From NCBI GenBank assembly GCA_902796565.1, contig CADBPP010000013.1:1-7194 (forward strand): a DNA stretch of 7,194 nucleotides. Direction: 5' to 3'. Origin of the DNA: an uncultured Eubacteriales bacterium (lineage in GTDB: Bacteria > Bacillota > Clostridia > Eubacteriales > Anaerofustaceae). The position numbers and the translations under genes are program-made. The notes beneath the pieces are model-generated. The model was given only the letters and a program-made list of their open reading frames with translations, did not search any database and was not told where the DNA came from. Position 1 is the stretch's first letter; each line of letters begins with the position of its first letter. Shown one piece after another: positions 1 through 7,035 of the stretch.

Positions 1-135
1 AGCGATCATGAAATGAGCGACGCGGCGCGGGAGGAGATGGAGGGCTACGTGGAAAGGGTGAAGGAGATGTGCAGGAAGAAGTGGAACTTCCTTAAAAGGT
101 TCTACTACCGCTTTGTGGACTGTGTGTATCTTTAG
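1..135 (+). CDS. 3' end of an unrecognised protein gene (partial)
   Basis: The window opens inside a reading frame that stays open from base 1 to a TAG at 133-135, giving the last 44 residues of a protein. The tail is highly charged, with an acidic then basic helix-like stretch (EEMEGYVERVKEMCRKKW) and an aromatic, basic end (FLKRFYYRFVDCVYL). Base composition and AGG/AAG codon use match the operon that follows on the same strand, which supports it being a real gene. I do not recognise the family. The spacing to the next start is 64 bases, so it may or may not share a transcript with the downstream transporter operon. The lack of an in-frame stop over 44 codons is the main evidence, and this is modest. 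Confidence 0.6.
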   Translation, partial: SDHEMSDAAREEMEGYVERVKEMCRKKWNFLKRFYYRFVDCVYL

Positions 136-136
136 A

Positions 137-185
137 GTCGCATTCAATGAAAGGAATGTGATGCGGCGTATACGCGACGCATCAT
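137..185 (+). other. overlapping, mutually exclusive hairpins in the leader of the transporter operon
   Basis: Two inverted repeats overlap in the short gap before the gene at 200. The first pairs CGCATTC (139-145) with GAATGTG (154-160), 7 pairs including one G-T. The second pairs TGATGCG (159-165) with CGCATCA (178-184), continues with GCG/CGC around a TATA loop, and has a two-base bulge at 176-177. They share bases 159-160, and GTCGCAT (137-143) could also pair with ATGCGGC (161-167). No T-run follows, so this is not a standard intrinsic terminator. It could be an mRNA processing or attenuation structure, or chance. The region is far too short to hold a cobalamin riboswitch. Confidence 0.35.
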
Positions 186-199
186 AAAGACAATGCCTC

Positions 200-1333
200 A
201 TGAAAAAGAAAAGAAAAAGTGCTGCAAACATCTTGATGCTGGCTGTCATAGCCGTGATGCTCGTTCTGGGAGTCGTCTTCGTGGGATACATCCGGGGATG
301 GTTCGGGGACAGCGGCGAGGCGGCTCTCCTGACCGACATCAGGGGCATCATAAACATGACCCGGGACGGCATCACATATCCCGTGGAGCAGGATACTCCC
401 CTGAGAGAAGGTGACGTCATCACCATGGGGCCGGGAGCGTATGCCCTTGTGAGTACGGCGGACGGTACCGGGGTCTCTCTCGGAGAGAGAGCTAAGATCA
501 CGGTAACGAATCCCTCTTGCCGCTCGTTTTCTCTAGAAGTTCAGGAGGGAGAACTCTTCTGCACCGTCAGTGAAAAGGGCGTTATACGGCTCTCCTTTTC
601 TCTCGGAAGCATACAGGCGCAGGATTCCGTCTTTGCCCTCGGCGTCAGGAGCGGCTCCGCATCCCTGGACGTTTTCGCGGGAAACGTGGAGGGCCTCGGC
701 CCCGGAGAGACCGCCGATTATCTTTCGGGACATGAAAGGCAGAGCGGGCCTCTTGAGATAACCTCCCTGGACAGCTTCGTATTAACCCGGCTCAGGGACG
801 CGAACAGAACGTATGAAACATGCTTTTCGGATGATGACATAACCGCCCTGGAGGAGAGGCGCAAAGAGGAAAAGGAGAGCGCGGGAGCCGGTGCTATGAA
901 CGAGGATCTGGCAATGCTGGGCCTTGAACATGAATGCACAGTCAGCATCGTCTGCCGTACCATACTGGACAACTGGGACAGGCTGGCGGTGGAAAAACAG
1001 GAATTCGTTCCGGAGGACGGCATCATTCTGGCAACCGTCAGAGTCCCCTTCGCGGAAGGGGAGAGCGCCTTCGACGCCACGAAAAGGGCATGTGACGCCT
1101 ACGGTATCCAGATGGAGTACAGCTGGACTCCGCTGTACGACGCCTTCTACGTGGAAGGCATCAACCATGTCTACGAATTCGACTGCGGAGCGGAATCAGG
1201 CTGGATGTTCAAGGTCAACGGCTGGTTCCCGAATTACGGTGCCAGCTCATATATCCTCTCAGACGGGGACGCGATCATGTGGGAGTATACCTGCGTGGGG
1301 CTTGGAACAGATATCGGGGGAGGCGGCATGTGA
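200..1333 (+). CDS. membrane-anchored FecR-like / DUF4430 (transcobalamin-like) surface protein
   Basis: This 377-residue protein starts with a basic stretch (MKKKRKS) and a single hydrophobic helix at about residues 10-31. There is no lipobox cysteine, so it is probably an uncleaved membrane anchor with the body outside the cell. Residues about 44-175 resemble a FecR-type beta domain, including the pattern 'LREGDVITMGPGAYALVST'. A charged linker (about 215-235) leads to a C-terminal DUF4430-like domain from about 247. Its hallmark is GWMFKVNGWFPNYGASSY (334-351), then a DGDAIMWEYTC stretch and a GGG end. DUF4430 is related to the C-terminal domain of transcobalamin and intrinsic factor. An in-frame TAA at 185-187 leaves ATG 200 as the first possible start, although its ribosome binding site is weak. 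The stop overlaps the next gene's start (TGATG). Inference: it captures or presents ligand to, or accompanies, the ECF transporter encoded downstream. Corrinoid binding is unproven. Confidence 0.85.
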   Translation: MKKKRKSAANILMLAVIAVMLVLGVVFVGYIRGWFGDSGEAALLTDIRGIINMTRDGITYPVEQDTPLREGDVITMGPGAYALVSTADGTGVSLGERAKITVTNPSCRSFSLEVQEGELFCTVSEKGVIRLSFSLGSIQAQDSVFALGVRSGSASLDVFAGNVEGLGPGETADYLSGHERQSGPLEITSLDSFVLTRLRDANRTYETCFSDDDITALEERRKEEKESAGAGAMNEDLAMLGLEHECTVSIVCRTILDNWDRLAVEKQEFVPEDGIILATVRVPFAEGESAFDATKRACDAYGIQMEYSWTPLYDAFYVEGINHVYEFDCGAESGWMFKVNGWFPNYGASSYILSDGDAIMWEYTCVGLGTDIGGGGM

Positions 1334-2223
1334 TGGAAAGGGACAGGTTCTCCAGGACTCACCCCGCGGTGACCTTTGCCTTCTTCGTTGTGGCAATTGG
1401 CCTCGGGGCCATGATAATGCATCCCGCATACATCATAGCCTCCGGGATCGCGGCTTCGAGCTACTACTGCCTGATAAAGGGCTATAAGGGACTGAAGCTG
1501 CTTCTGATGTCCATACCGCTGTTTATCTTTCTGTCCCTGTTCAACCCCCTGGTGAACCATGACGGGGAGAGGGTACTTGCCTATGTGTTCGGAAAGCCCT
1601 ATACCTGGGAAGCCCTGGTATACGGCATGGCGATAGCGGGGATGCTCATAGTGATGCTCCTGTGGGCGGGATGCTTCAACCACGTCATGACCTCGGACCG
1701 CTTCATGACCCTCTTCGGGGGGATGATACCAACTCTGTCAATGCTACTTACCATGATCCTCAGGCTCGTGCCCAACATGATGAGAAAATCAAAACAGATC
1801 GCGGGGGCGAGAAAGGCCATAGGCAGGGGAGTTGGGGAAAAGGACCCCATGAAAAAGAAGGCAACAGACAGCATGAACGTAGCCTCATCCCTGCTTTCCT
1901 GGTCCCTGGAAGGGGGAGCCGTGACGGCGGACGCCATGAAGGCCAGGGGATACGGCGCGGGAAAGCGCTCCAGCTATGAGATCATACGATTCTCCCGGAC
2001 TGATCTTGTAATGGCGGCAGGGATGAGCCTTCTGTTCATCGCGGTCATAAATCTTATCACAAACGGAGGGACCGTGGCCGATTACACTCCGGTCATGAAC
2101 ATTACAAGCATCAAGGACGGACATCTTCCGGGCTTTGCCGCCTACATCATATTTCTTATGTTACCGACTATAATGCATCTAGTGGAGGAACTGCAGTGGC
2201 GCATTTCGAGATCAGGGATCTAG
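1333..2223 (+). CDS. ecfT: ECF transporter transmembrane (T) component, first copy
   Basis: This 296-residue, multi-helix membrane protein belongs to the EcfT/CbiQ-like family that couples ATP hydrolysis to substrate-binding S components. ATG 1333 is preferred over an in-frame start at 1279. It overlaps the previous stop as TGATG and has GGGGGAGG at 1316-1323, nine bases upstream. Hydrophobic segments occupy roughly residues 14-75, 95-115 and 130-145, then 230-247 and 268-285. Between them lies the cytoplasmic coupling region with the two short arginine motifs typical of EcfT: ARK at 159-161 (in AGARKAIGRG) and ARG at 204-206 (in ADAMKARGYG). The family uses these to seat on the two ATPase domains. 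Residues such as HPA near the N-terminus, EALVYG and ILRLVPNM recur in the second T protein at 4554, showing that the two are paralogues. It overlaps the ATPase gene by 28 bases. Confidence 0.9.
   Translation: MERDRFSRTHPAVTFAFFVVAIGLGAMIMHPAYIIASGIAASSYYCLIKGYKGLKLLLMSIPLFIFLSLFNPLVNHDGERVLAYVFGKPYTWEALVYGMAIAGMLIVMLLWAGCFNHVMTSDRFMTLFGGMIPTLSMLLTMILRLVPNMMRKSKQIAGARKAIGRGVGEKDPMKKKATDSMNVASSLLSWSLEGGAVTADAMKARGYGAGKRSSYEIIRFSRTDLVMAAGMSLLFIAVINLITNGGTVADYTPVMNITSIKDGHLPGFAAYIIFLMLPTIMHLVEELQWRISRSGI
2184..2198 (+). promoter_or_regulatory. ribosome binding site that fixes a GTG start for the ATPase gene
   Basis: GGAGG at 2184-2188 lies seven bases before GTG 2196, inside the end of the preceding ecfT gene. 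This spacing, plus the ABC-type N-terminus AHFEIRDLDFSY immediately after, supports a GTG start and a 28-base overlap. Confidence 0.75.
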
Positions 2224-3860
2224 ACTTTTCATACGCATCCGCGAAGGGGAGAAAGTCCCTTTCGGGAGTCGATCTTACCATTGAAAAAGGGCAGTACGTG
2301 GTGGTCTGCGGTAAGAGCGGGAGCGGAAAGACCACCCTTCTGAGGCACTTAAAGCCTGTTCTCGCCCCCGCGGGAAAGAGGAGCGGAGAGATCCTTTTCA
2401 ACGGAAAGGACATAGGTGCACTCACCGACAGGGAGCAGGCGGAGCTCATAGGATACGTCATGCAGGACCCGGACGATCAGATCGTGACGGACAAGGTGTG
2501 GCATGAACTGGCCTTCGGCCTGGAGAGCCTGGGATGCGATCAGAAGACCATGAGGGCCCGGGTATCGGAGATGGCCTGCTACTTCGGCATCCAGAACTGG
2601 TTCCACCGGGACGTGGCGGAACTCTCCGGAGGACAAAAGCAGCTTCTGAACCTCGCCTCCGTCATGGCGATGCACCCCCAGGTACTTATCCTGGACGAAC
2701 CCACGAGCCAGCTGGATCCGATCGCGGCCAGCGACTTTCTCAACACCGTGAGGAAGATAAACCTGGAACTGGGCACTACGGTGATCATCACCGAACATCG
2801 TCTGGAGGACATCCTGCCCTACGCCGACAGGGCCATTGTAATGGACTCCGGCAGGATAATAGAGGACGACGTGCCTTCAAACATAGGAAGGGAGCTGTTC
2901 CTTACAGGCAATGAGATGTTCCACGCCATGCCCACCCCCGTAAGGAGCTTCTATCTCTGTAAAGGGGAGGGGGAGTGCCCCCTGACCGTCAGGGACGGCA
3001 GGGGCTGGCTCGACAGGGTCTTCCCCAACGGAGCGGCCGTAAGGAGCCTCCCGGAGACGGAGACCGATTACGATCCCGATGACACGGTGCTTTCCATGAA
3101 GGAAGTATGGTTCCGTTACGGAAGGGATCTTCCGGACATCCTCACGGGAGTGAGCTGCGAGATCCCGAAGGGGGTCATCTATGCCATCGTGGGAGGCAAC
3201 GGCTCCGGCAAGTCCACCACCCTGAAGACCATGTGCGGGATAAACCGGGCATACAGGGGAAAGGTGGAGATATTCGGAAAGAAGATAGACAAGTACAGGG
3301 GATCGGAGCTTTTCGACCACTGCATGGCCATGCTTCCCCAGGATCCGAAGAGCCTTTTCGTGAAGAGAAACGTCATGGAAGAACTGAAGGAGATGTCAAA
3401 GGATGAGGCGAGGATAAAGGAAGTCGCCTCCCTCTGCGAGATAACGTCCCTCCTGGACTCCCATCCCTATGATCTCTCGGGAGGGGAGCAGCAGAGGGCT
3501 GCCCTCGCCAAGGTGCTCCTCACGGAGCCGAGGATACTTCTGCTGGATGAACCCACCAAGGGGCTGGACAGCTTCTTCAAGGAGACCTTCGCGGCTATCC
3601 TGAATGACCTGAAGAAGCAGGGCATAACGGTGGTGATGGTATCCCACGACGTGGAGTTCTGCGCCAGATACTCGGACATGGTGAGCATGTTCTTCGACGG
3701 ACAGATCATAACTACGGACAGCCCGAAGAGATTCTTCGGCAGCAACAGCTTCTATACCACCGCGGCGAACCGCATGAGCAGACATATCTTCGACATGGCG
3801 GTGAGCATAGAGGACGTGGTGGAACTGTACAGACTCAACAGGGGAGGGGAAAGGTCATGA
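2196..3860 (+). CDS. fused double ATP-binding subunit of an ECF transporter (EcfA-EcfA' type)
   Basis: This 554-residue protein holds two complete ABC ATPase domains in one chain, replacing the separate EcfA1 and EcfA2 subunits of many ECF transporters. Domain 1 has Walker A GKSGSGKT (39-46), Q-loop Q90 in VMQDPDDQ, signature LSGGQ (143-147), Walker B ILDEPT with D167/E168, and switch histidine H201 in TEHRLED. Domain 2 has Walker A GGNGSGKS (333-340), Q-loop in MLPQDP, signature LSGGE (427-431), Walker B LLLDEPT with D451/E452, and H484 in VSHD. Both sites therefore look catalytically intact. A linker of roughly 60 residues (about 235-295) joins them. There is no membrane segment, so it acts on the cytoplasmic face with EcfT. 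Its end overlaps the S-component start as ATGA. Cobalt CbiO-like naming is possible, but the double architecture and neighbours fit a dedicated vitamin-type ECF module. Confidence 0.93.
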   Translation: MAHFEIRDLDFSYASAKGRKSLSGVDLTIEKGQYVVVCGKSGSGKTTLLRHLKPVLAPAGKRSGEILFNGKDIGALTDREQAELIGYVMQDPDDQIVTDKVWHELAFGLESLGCDQKTMRARVSEMACYFGIQNWFHRDVAELSGGQKQLLNLASVMAMHPQVLILDEPTSQLDPIAASDFLNTVRKINLELGTTVIITEHRLEDILPYADRAIVMDSGRIIEDDVPSNIGRELFLTGNEMFHAMPTPVRSFYLCKGEGECPLTVRDGRGWLDRVFPNGAAVRSLPETETDYDPDDTVLSMKEVWFRYGRDLPDILTGVSCEIPKGVIYAIVGGNGSGKSTTLKTMCGINRAYRGKVEIFGKKIDKYRGSELFDHCMAMLPQDPKSLFVKRNVMEELKEMSKDEARIKEVASLCEITSLLDSHPYDLSGGEQQRAALAKVLLTEPRILLLDEPTKGLDSFFKETFAAILNDLKKQGITVVMVSHDVEFCARYSDMVSMFFDGQIITTDSPKRFFGSNSFYTTAANRMSRHIFDMAVSIEDVVELYRLNRGGERS

Positions 3861-4564
3861 AAAGATCAAGAGCCATGCTCTATTTCGTTCTTGTGATCCT
3901 GATACCCCTGACTCTATACCTCGGGATCCGGCTCCCGGGCAGAAGCTACTACCTGTTGAGCGCCCTGGTGGCGGTGGAAGTCATGACGCCGTTTTTCATG
4001 ACTTTCGAAAAGAGAAAACCTGCTCCGAGGGAGCTGGCCACCGTGGCGGTCATGGCGGCCTTCGTAACGATAGCAAGGGTCGGCGTGCCGATCCCCAGCT
4101 TCAAGCCAACCTTCGCGGTGATACTTCTTTCAGGCATCGCCTTCGGGCCGGAGACAGGCTTCGTGGTGGGGGCGATGGGAGCCCTCGGGAGCGACTTCTT
4201 CTACGGCCAGGGCCCCTTCACTCCATGGCAGATGATGGCCTACGGCCTCATGGGCCTGTTGGGAGGCCTTGCCTTCAGGGAAGGAAGCCCCCTCAAGAGA
4301 AAGAACCTTGTCATGGGATTCTTCTGCTTCGCGGCGACCGTCCTGATAGTCGGACCGATACTCGATACGTCTTCGGTCTTCATTACGATCTCGGTCCTAA
4401 GATGGGAGAACATACTTCCTCTGTACATCTCGGGATTCCCCGTGAATCTCACCCAGGGGGTATGCTGTTTTCTGACGCTTCTGATCTTCGGGGAAGCGAT
4501 CCTGGAAAAGCTGGACAGAGTGAAACTGCAGTACGGAATGATGGAGGATACGGATGGGGTTTGA
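3857..4564 (+). CDS. ECF transporter substrate-binding membrane (S) component
   Basis: This 235-residue protein is very hydrophobic with about six predicted helices, the usual size and shape of an ECF S component, which selects the transported substrate. After a basic loop (EKRKPAPRE) comes ELATVAVMAAFVTIARVGVP, then FKP (82-84), a GIAFGPETGFVVGAMGALGS stretch and FFYGQGPFTPWQMMAYGLMG. These features recall the S-protein family associated with predicted or known corrinoid uptake (CbrT-like). I cannot separate that from other uncharacterised S families by eye. ATG 3857 overlaps the ATPase stop as ATGA, with GGAGGGG at 3843-3849 seven bases upstream. The gene lies between the ATPase and the second T gene, so it is most likely the only substrate selector of this module. 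Confidence is high for S component and low for substrate. Confidence 0.85.
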   Translation: MKRSRAMLYFVLVILIPLTLYLGIRLPGRSYYLLSALVAVEVMTPFFMTFEKRKPAPRELATVAVMAAFVTIARVGVPIPSFKPTFAVILLSGIAFGPETGFVVGAMGALGSDFFYGQGPFTPWQMMAYGLMGLLGGLAFREGSPLKRKNLVMGFFCFAATVLIVGPILDTSSVFITISVLRWENILPLYISGFPVNLTQGVCCFLTLLIFGEAILEKLDRVKLQYGMMEDTDGV

Positions 4565-5441
4565 AAAAAGCCATCCCGCGGTAAATCTCATATACTTCGT
4601 TTGCGTGATAACGGGAATGATAGCCTTCGTGCATCCCGTTTATCTTGTCATATCATTTTTGTGCGCATGTATCTACAGCGTGAAGCGAAACCGCATTAAG
4701 GCCCTGTTCTTCGAGCTGGCCCTCATCCCCCTGGCGTTCATTTACGCGGCATACTACGCGAGCTATCATCATTTCGGGATGACTGAGCTTGCCGTGAACT
4801 TCGTGGGAAACAGGCTGACTCTGGAGAGCGCGGTGTACGGCCTGGTGACGGGCCTTATCATAGCGGGCGTCATGATATGGTCCACCTGCGTTTTTTCAGT
4901 CTTCACCACAGATAAGGTGGTGTATCTCCTGGGAGCTCTGAGCCCTAAGCTGAGCCTTGCGGCATCCATAATCTTAAGGATGGTCCCGAGGAGCGTCAGC
5001 GAAGCAAGGAAGATCAACACTGCCAGGGCCGGCATAGGAAGATCAGCCGGGCAGGGAAATATCTTCAGGAGGATCGTGAACGCGGTGAATATCTTTTCGA
5101 TCCTCATCACCTGGCTCATAGGCACCTTCAGGTCCCTTTCCGATTCCATGCGCTCCCGGGGAAGCACCCTTAGGGGAAGGACAGCCTTCTCCATCTACCG
5201 TTTCGACTACCGTGACAGGCTCTATGTCATAGTGATGTTTTTCTTCATCACCGTTACCTTGGCGGGATACATGCTCAGGCAGACGGTGATGATCTATGAT
5301 CCGAGGCTCATGTGGAATCCGGTGAGCTTTGTTTCCTATATCTTCTACACAGCCTACGCTCTTTTCTGCCTGATGCCTTTCATGCTGGAGGTATACACGG
5401 AATGGTCCTTCAGAAGAGCCAGGGCAGATATGCTCAGATAG
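4554..5441 (+). CDS. ecfT: ECF transporter transmembrane (T) component, second paralogous copy
   Basis: This 295-residue EcfT-family membrane protein starts at ATG 4554, overlapping the S-component gene by 11 bases, with GGAGG at 4543-4547 six bases upstream. It is collinear with the first T protein: SHPAV at the N-terminus, an ESAVYG segment, 'SPKLSLAASIILRMVP', and a coupling region with ARA at 157-159 (TARAGIGRS). The second coupling motif, normally ARG, reads SRG at 201-203 (SDSMRSRGST), a slight departure from the family pattern and from the first copy. Hydrophobic segments follow EcfT topology, including a C-terminal pair at about 225-245 and 258-280. It is the last gene of the operon. 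An internal 103-bp stretch (4874-4976) recurs downstream at 6933-7035. It may replace or pair with the first T in the complex; the sequence does not say which. Confidence 0.9.
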   Translation: MGFEKSHPAVNLIYFVCVITGMIAFVHPVYLVISFLCACIYSVKRNRIKALFFELALIPLAFIYAAYYASYHHFGMTELAVNFVGNRLTLESAVYGLVTGLIIAGVMIWSTCVFSVFTTDKVVYLLGALSPKLSLAASIILRMVPRSVSEARKINTARAGIGRSAGQGNIFRRIVNAVNIFSILITWLIGTFRSLSDSMRSRGSTLRGRTAFSIYRFDYRDRLYVIVMFFFITVTLAGYMLRQTVMIYDPRLMWNPVSFVSYIFYTAYALFCLMPFMLEVYTEWSFRRARADMLR

Positions 5442-5485
5442 TCATATCATTAGGATCTCTTTTGGGCCGGATCGGATCATTTTAC

Positions 5486-5514
5486 TTGACTTTACCTTTC
5501 TTGCGCATTACAAT
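5486..5514 (+). promoter_or_regulatory. near-consensus sigma-70 (SigA) promoter for the AlbA_2-domain gene
   Basis: TTGACT at 5486-5491 and TACAAT at 5509-5514 are separated by exactly 17 bases, each matching five of six consensus positions. The predicted transcription start is about seven bases past the -10, near 5521. The leader would then be about 33 bases and made almost only of purines. The promoter sits in a 112-base gap after the ECF operon, so the next gene is probably transcribed independently. Confidence 0.8.
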
Positions 5515-5521
5515 AGATAGC

Positions 5522-5553
5522 GAGAAAGAGAAAGAAAGAGAAAGAAAGAGAAG
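5522..5553 (+). repeat. all-purine tandem repeat forming the 5' leader and ribosome binding region
   Basis: Every base from 5522 to the A of the start codon is A or G. The 10-mer AAAGAAAGAG occurs twice in tandem (5531-5540, 5541-5550), preceded by a partial unit (5525-5530). No canonical GGAGG is present; AGAG/GAGAAG elements recur at several distances from ATG 5554. A change in copy number would alter the spacing between promoter, ribosome binding site and start codon. It would not shift the reading frame, because an in-frame TAG lies at 5518-5520 and there is no start codon within the tract. Confidence 0.8.
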
Positions 5554-6903
5554 ATGATAGAAGGCGTTGATGTTGAATTCAAGGAACTGGATCGAATACG
5601 AGGGACGTTGCCTGACAGTATTCCAAAGGAGATCGTTGCTTTTGCGAATACAGAGGGCGGGGAGTTGTATATTGGTATTCGCAATGATGGCAGCGTGGTA
5701 GGCGTGTCCGATCCGGACGATGTCATGACGCGCATATCTAATACTGTCCACGATACGATACTGCCCGATGTAATGCCGTTTATCCAGATTCGGCCTGTAG
5801 AGTTAGAAAGTAAACAGGTAATAAAAACAACCATAGCTGTCGGGACACAGAGACCGTATTATTTGGCAAAAGAAGGGCTGAAACCCAATGGTGTGTTTGT
5901 CCGCAGAGGGTCTGCGTGTATCCCTCTTAATGAGGCCGGTATCCGGGAAATGATCATGGAGACTTCCGGTAAGTCTTATGAAGAATGCAGAAGCCTGAAC
6001 CAGGATCTGACATTTGAGTCTTTGCAGTCAGAGATGGCAGCTCGGAAAATAGAATTCGGTCCTGCGCAGATGAAGACTCTGAAGATGATCGGGAGCGATG
6101 GACTGTATACGAACCTGGCGCTTCTCCTGTCAGATCAATGTGCACATACAATTAAAGCTGCGGTTTTTCAGGGCTCGGATGACGTGATCTTCAGGGAAAG
6201 AAAAGAGTTTTCAGGCTCGCTGCTGAAGCAACTGAATGATGCGTATCAGTTTCTGGATTTTTACAATAAGACAGAAGCTACTTTTACTGGATTGAGACGT
6301 ACAGACCAGCGGGATTACCCGGAAGAGGCCGTCAGAGAGGCTTTGCTCAACAGCATCATACATCGGGACTACCTCTTTTCAGGAAGTACGATAATCAATA
6401 TGTATGATGATCATATCGAATTCATTTCTCTTGGAGGCCTGGTCAGAGGCATTTCGATGGATGCCATCTTAATGGGAGTTTCTCAATCTAGAAATCCGAA
6501 TCTGGCTTCGGTTTTCTATCGCCTTGGACTGGTTGAGAGTTACGGAACCGGAATCAGAAATATCATGAGGCTTTATAAAGGGTTTGATCGTCAACCTGTT
6601 TTTAAATCTGCAGAGGGAGCCTTTGTCGTGGAGCTTTACAATCGAAATGATCATACAGCGAACGAAGGGAACTCCGTTTTGGGAGGCATGGTCAGCCAAA
6701 CAGATTTCATGCAGGAAACAGAAGAAGTACGAGCTGCTGTTTATCAAAAAGCGAAGGAGCAGGGCAAAGTGACGCGAAAAGAAGTGGAGCAGGAATTTGG
6801 TTTTGGCTCAACCAAAGCATACAATATATTGAAGACGCTATGTAAAGCAGGGTTGTTGATCCAGCAAAAAAGTGGTAATCGAACGGTTTATTTGCCATTA
6901 TAG
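5554..6903 (+). CDS. AlbA_2 (Schlafen-type) DNA-binding regulator with RecG-like GHKL (HATPase_c_4) region and winged helix
   Basis: This 449-residue soluble protein has three recognisable parts. Residues about 7-130 match the AlbA_2/Schlafen nucleic-acid-binding domain: VEFKE, then EIVAFANTEGGELYIGI, GVSDPDD, and a PNGVFVRRGSACIPL segment. Residues about 250-345 match the HATPase_c_4 region found in proteins often labelled 'RecG-like' regulators: EEAVREALLNSIIHRDY (257-273) and SYGTGIRNIMRLY near 329-341. The last 60 residues form a winged helix-turn-helix (TRKEVEQEFGFGSTKAYNIL). Such proteins are usually called putative transcriptional regulators; few have a tested role. ATG 5554 is the first start after an in-frame TAG at 5518. 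It has its own promoter. By eye its GC content is lower and its codon use differs from the ECF operon (more T- and A-ending codons), suggesting acquisition by transfer. No partner gene is visible, so its target is unknown. Confidence 0.87.
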   Translation: MIEGVDVEFKELDRIRGTLPDSIPKEIVAFANTEGGELYIGIRNDGSVVGVSDPDDVMTRISNTVHDTILPDVMPFIQIRPVELESKQVIKTTIAVGTQRPYYLAKEGLKPNGVFVRRGSACIPLNEAGIREMIMETSGKSYEECRSLNQDLTFESLQSEMAARKIEFGPAQMKTLKMIGSDGLYTNLALLLSDQCAHTIKAAVFQGSDDVIFRERKEFSGSLLKQLNDAYQFLDFYNKTEATFTGLRRTDQRDYPEEAVREALLNSIIHRDYLFSGSTIINMYDDHIEFISLGGLVRGISMDAILMGVSQSRNPNLASVFYRLGLVESYGTGIRNIMRLYKGFDRQPVFKSAEGAFVVELYNRNDHTANEGNSVLGGMVSQTDFMQETEEVRAAVYQKAKEQGKVTRKEVEQEFGFGSTKAYNILKTLCKAGLLIQQKSGNRTVYLPL

Positions 6904-6932
6904 TAATACTGGCTTTTCTCAGTAAACGATAG

Positions 6933-7035
6933 GATATGGTCCGCCTGCGTTTTTTCAGTCTTCACCACAGATAAGGTGGTGTATCTCCTGGGAGCTCTGA
7001 GTCCTAAGCTTAGTCTCGCTGCATCCATTATCTTA
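6933..7035 (+). pseudogene. remnant of an ecfT gene, second copy of 4874-4976
   Basis: These 103 bases align without gaps to 4874-4976 of the second ecfT with seven differences (96 of 103 identical). In the ecfT frame it encodes 34 codons, equivalent to residues 108-141, ending at TGA 7036-7038 exactly where similarity stops. Six differences are silent third-position changes (at 7002, 7011, 7014, 7017, 7020 and 7029). One (6943) changes ACC Thr to GCC Ala. It has no start, no ribosome binding site and no flanking ecfT sequence, so it is a dead fragment. The silent pattern suggests that it came from a functional diverged homologue rather than from recent copying of the gene at 4554. Confidence 0.88.

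Noticed and set aside
136..199. Possible cobalamin riboswitch upstream of the transporter operon
   Set aside because: Only 64 bases separate the genes. A cobalamin riboswitch needs roughly 200 bases with a B12-box, and no such box was seen.
718..1168. Minus-strand open frames opposite the DUF4430 gene
   Set aside because: They lie wholly inside a well-supported gene, lack ribosome binding sites and resemble no protein family. They are antisense shadows of codon bias.
1279..1332. Upstream in-frame start (1279) for the first ecfT
   Set aside because: It would add 18 residues without hydrophobic or EcfT character inside the previous gene. ATG 1333 has a good ribosome binding site and TGATG coupling.
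5427..5448. GATATG...CATATC inverted repeat around the second ecfT stop as a terminator
   Set aside because: The stem is only 6 bp and AT-rich with a 10-base loop, and no T-run follows.
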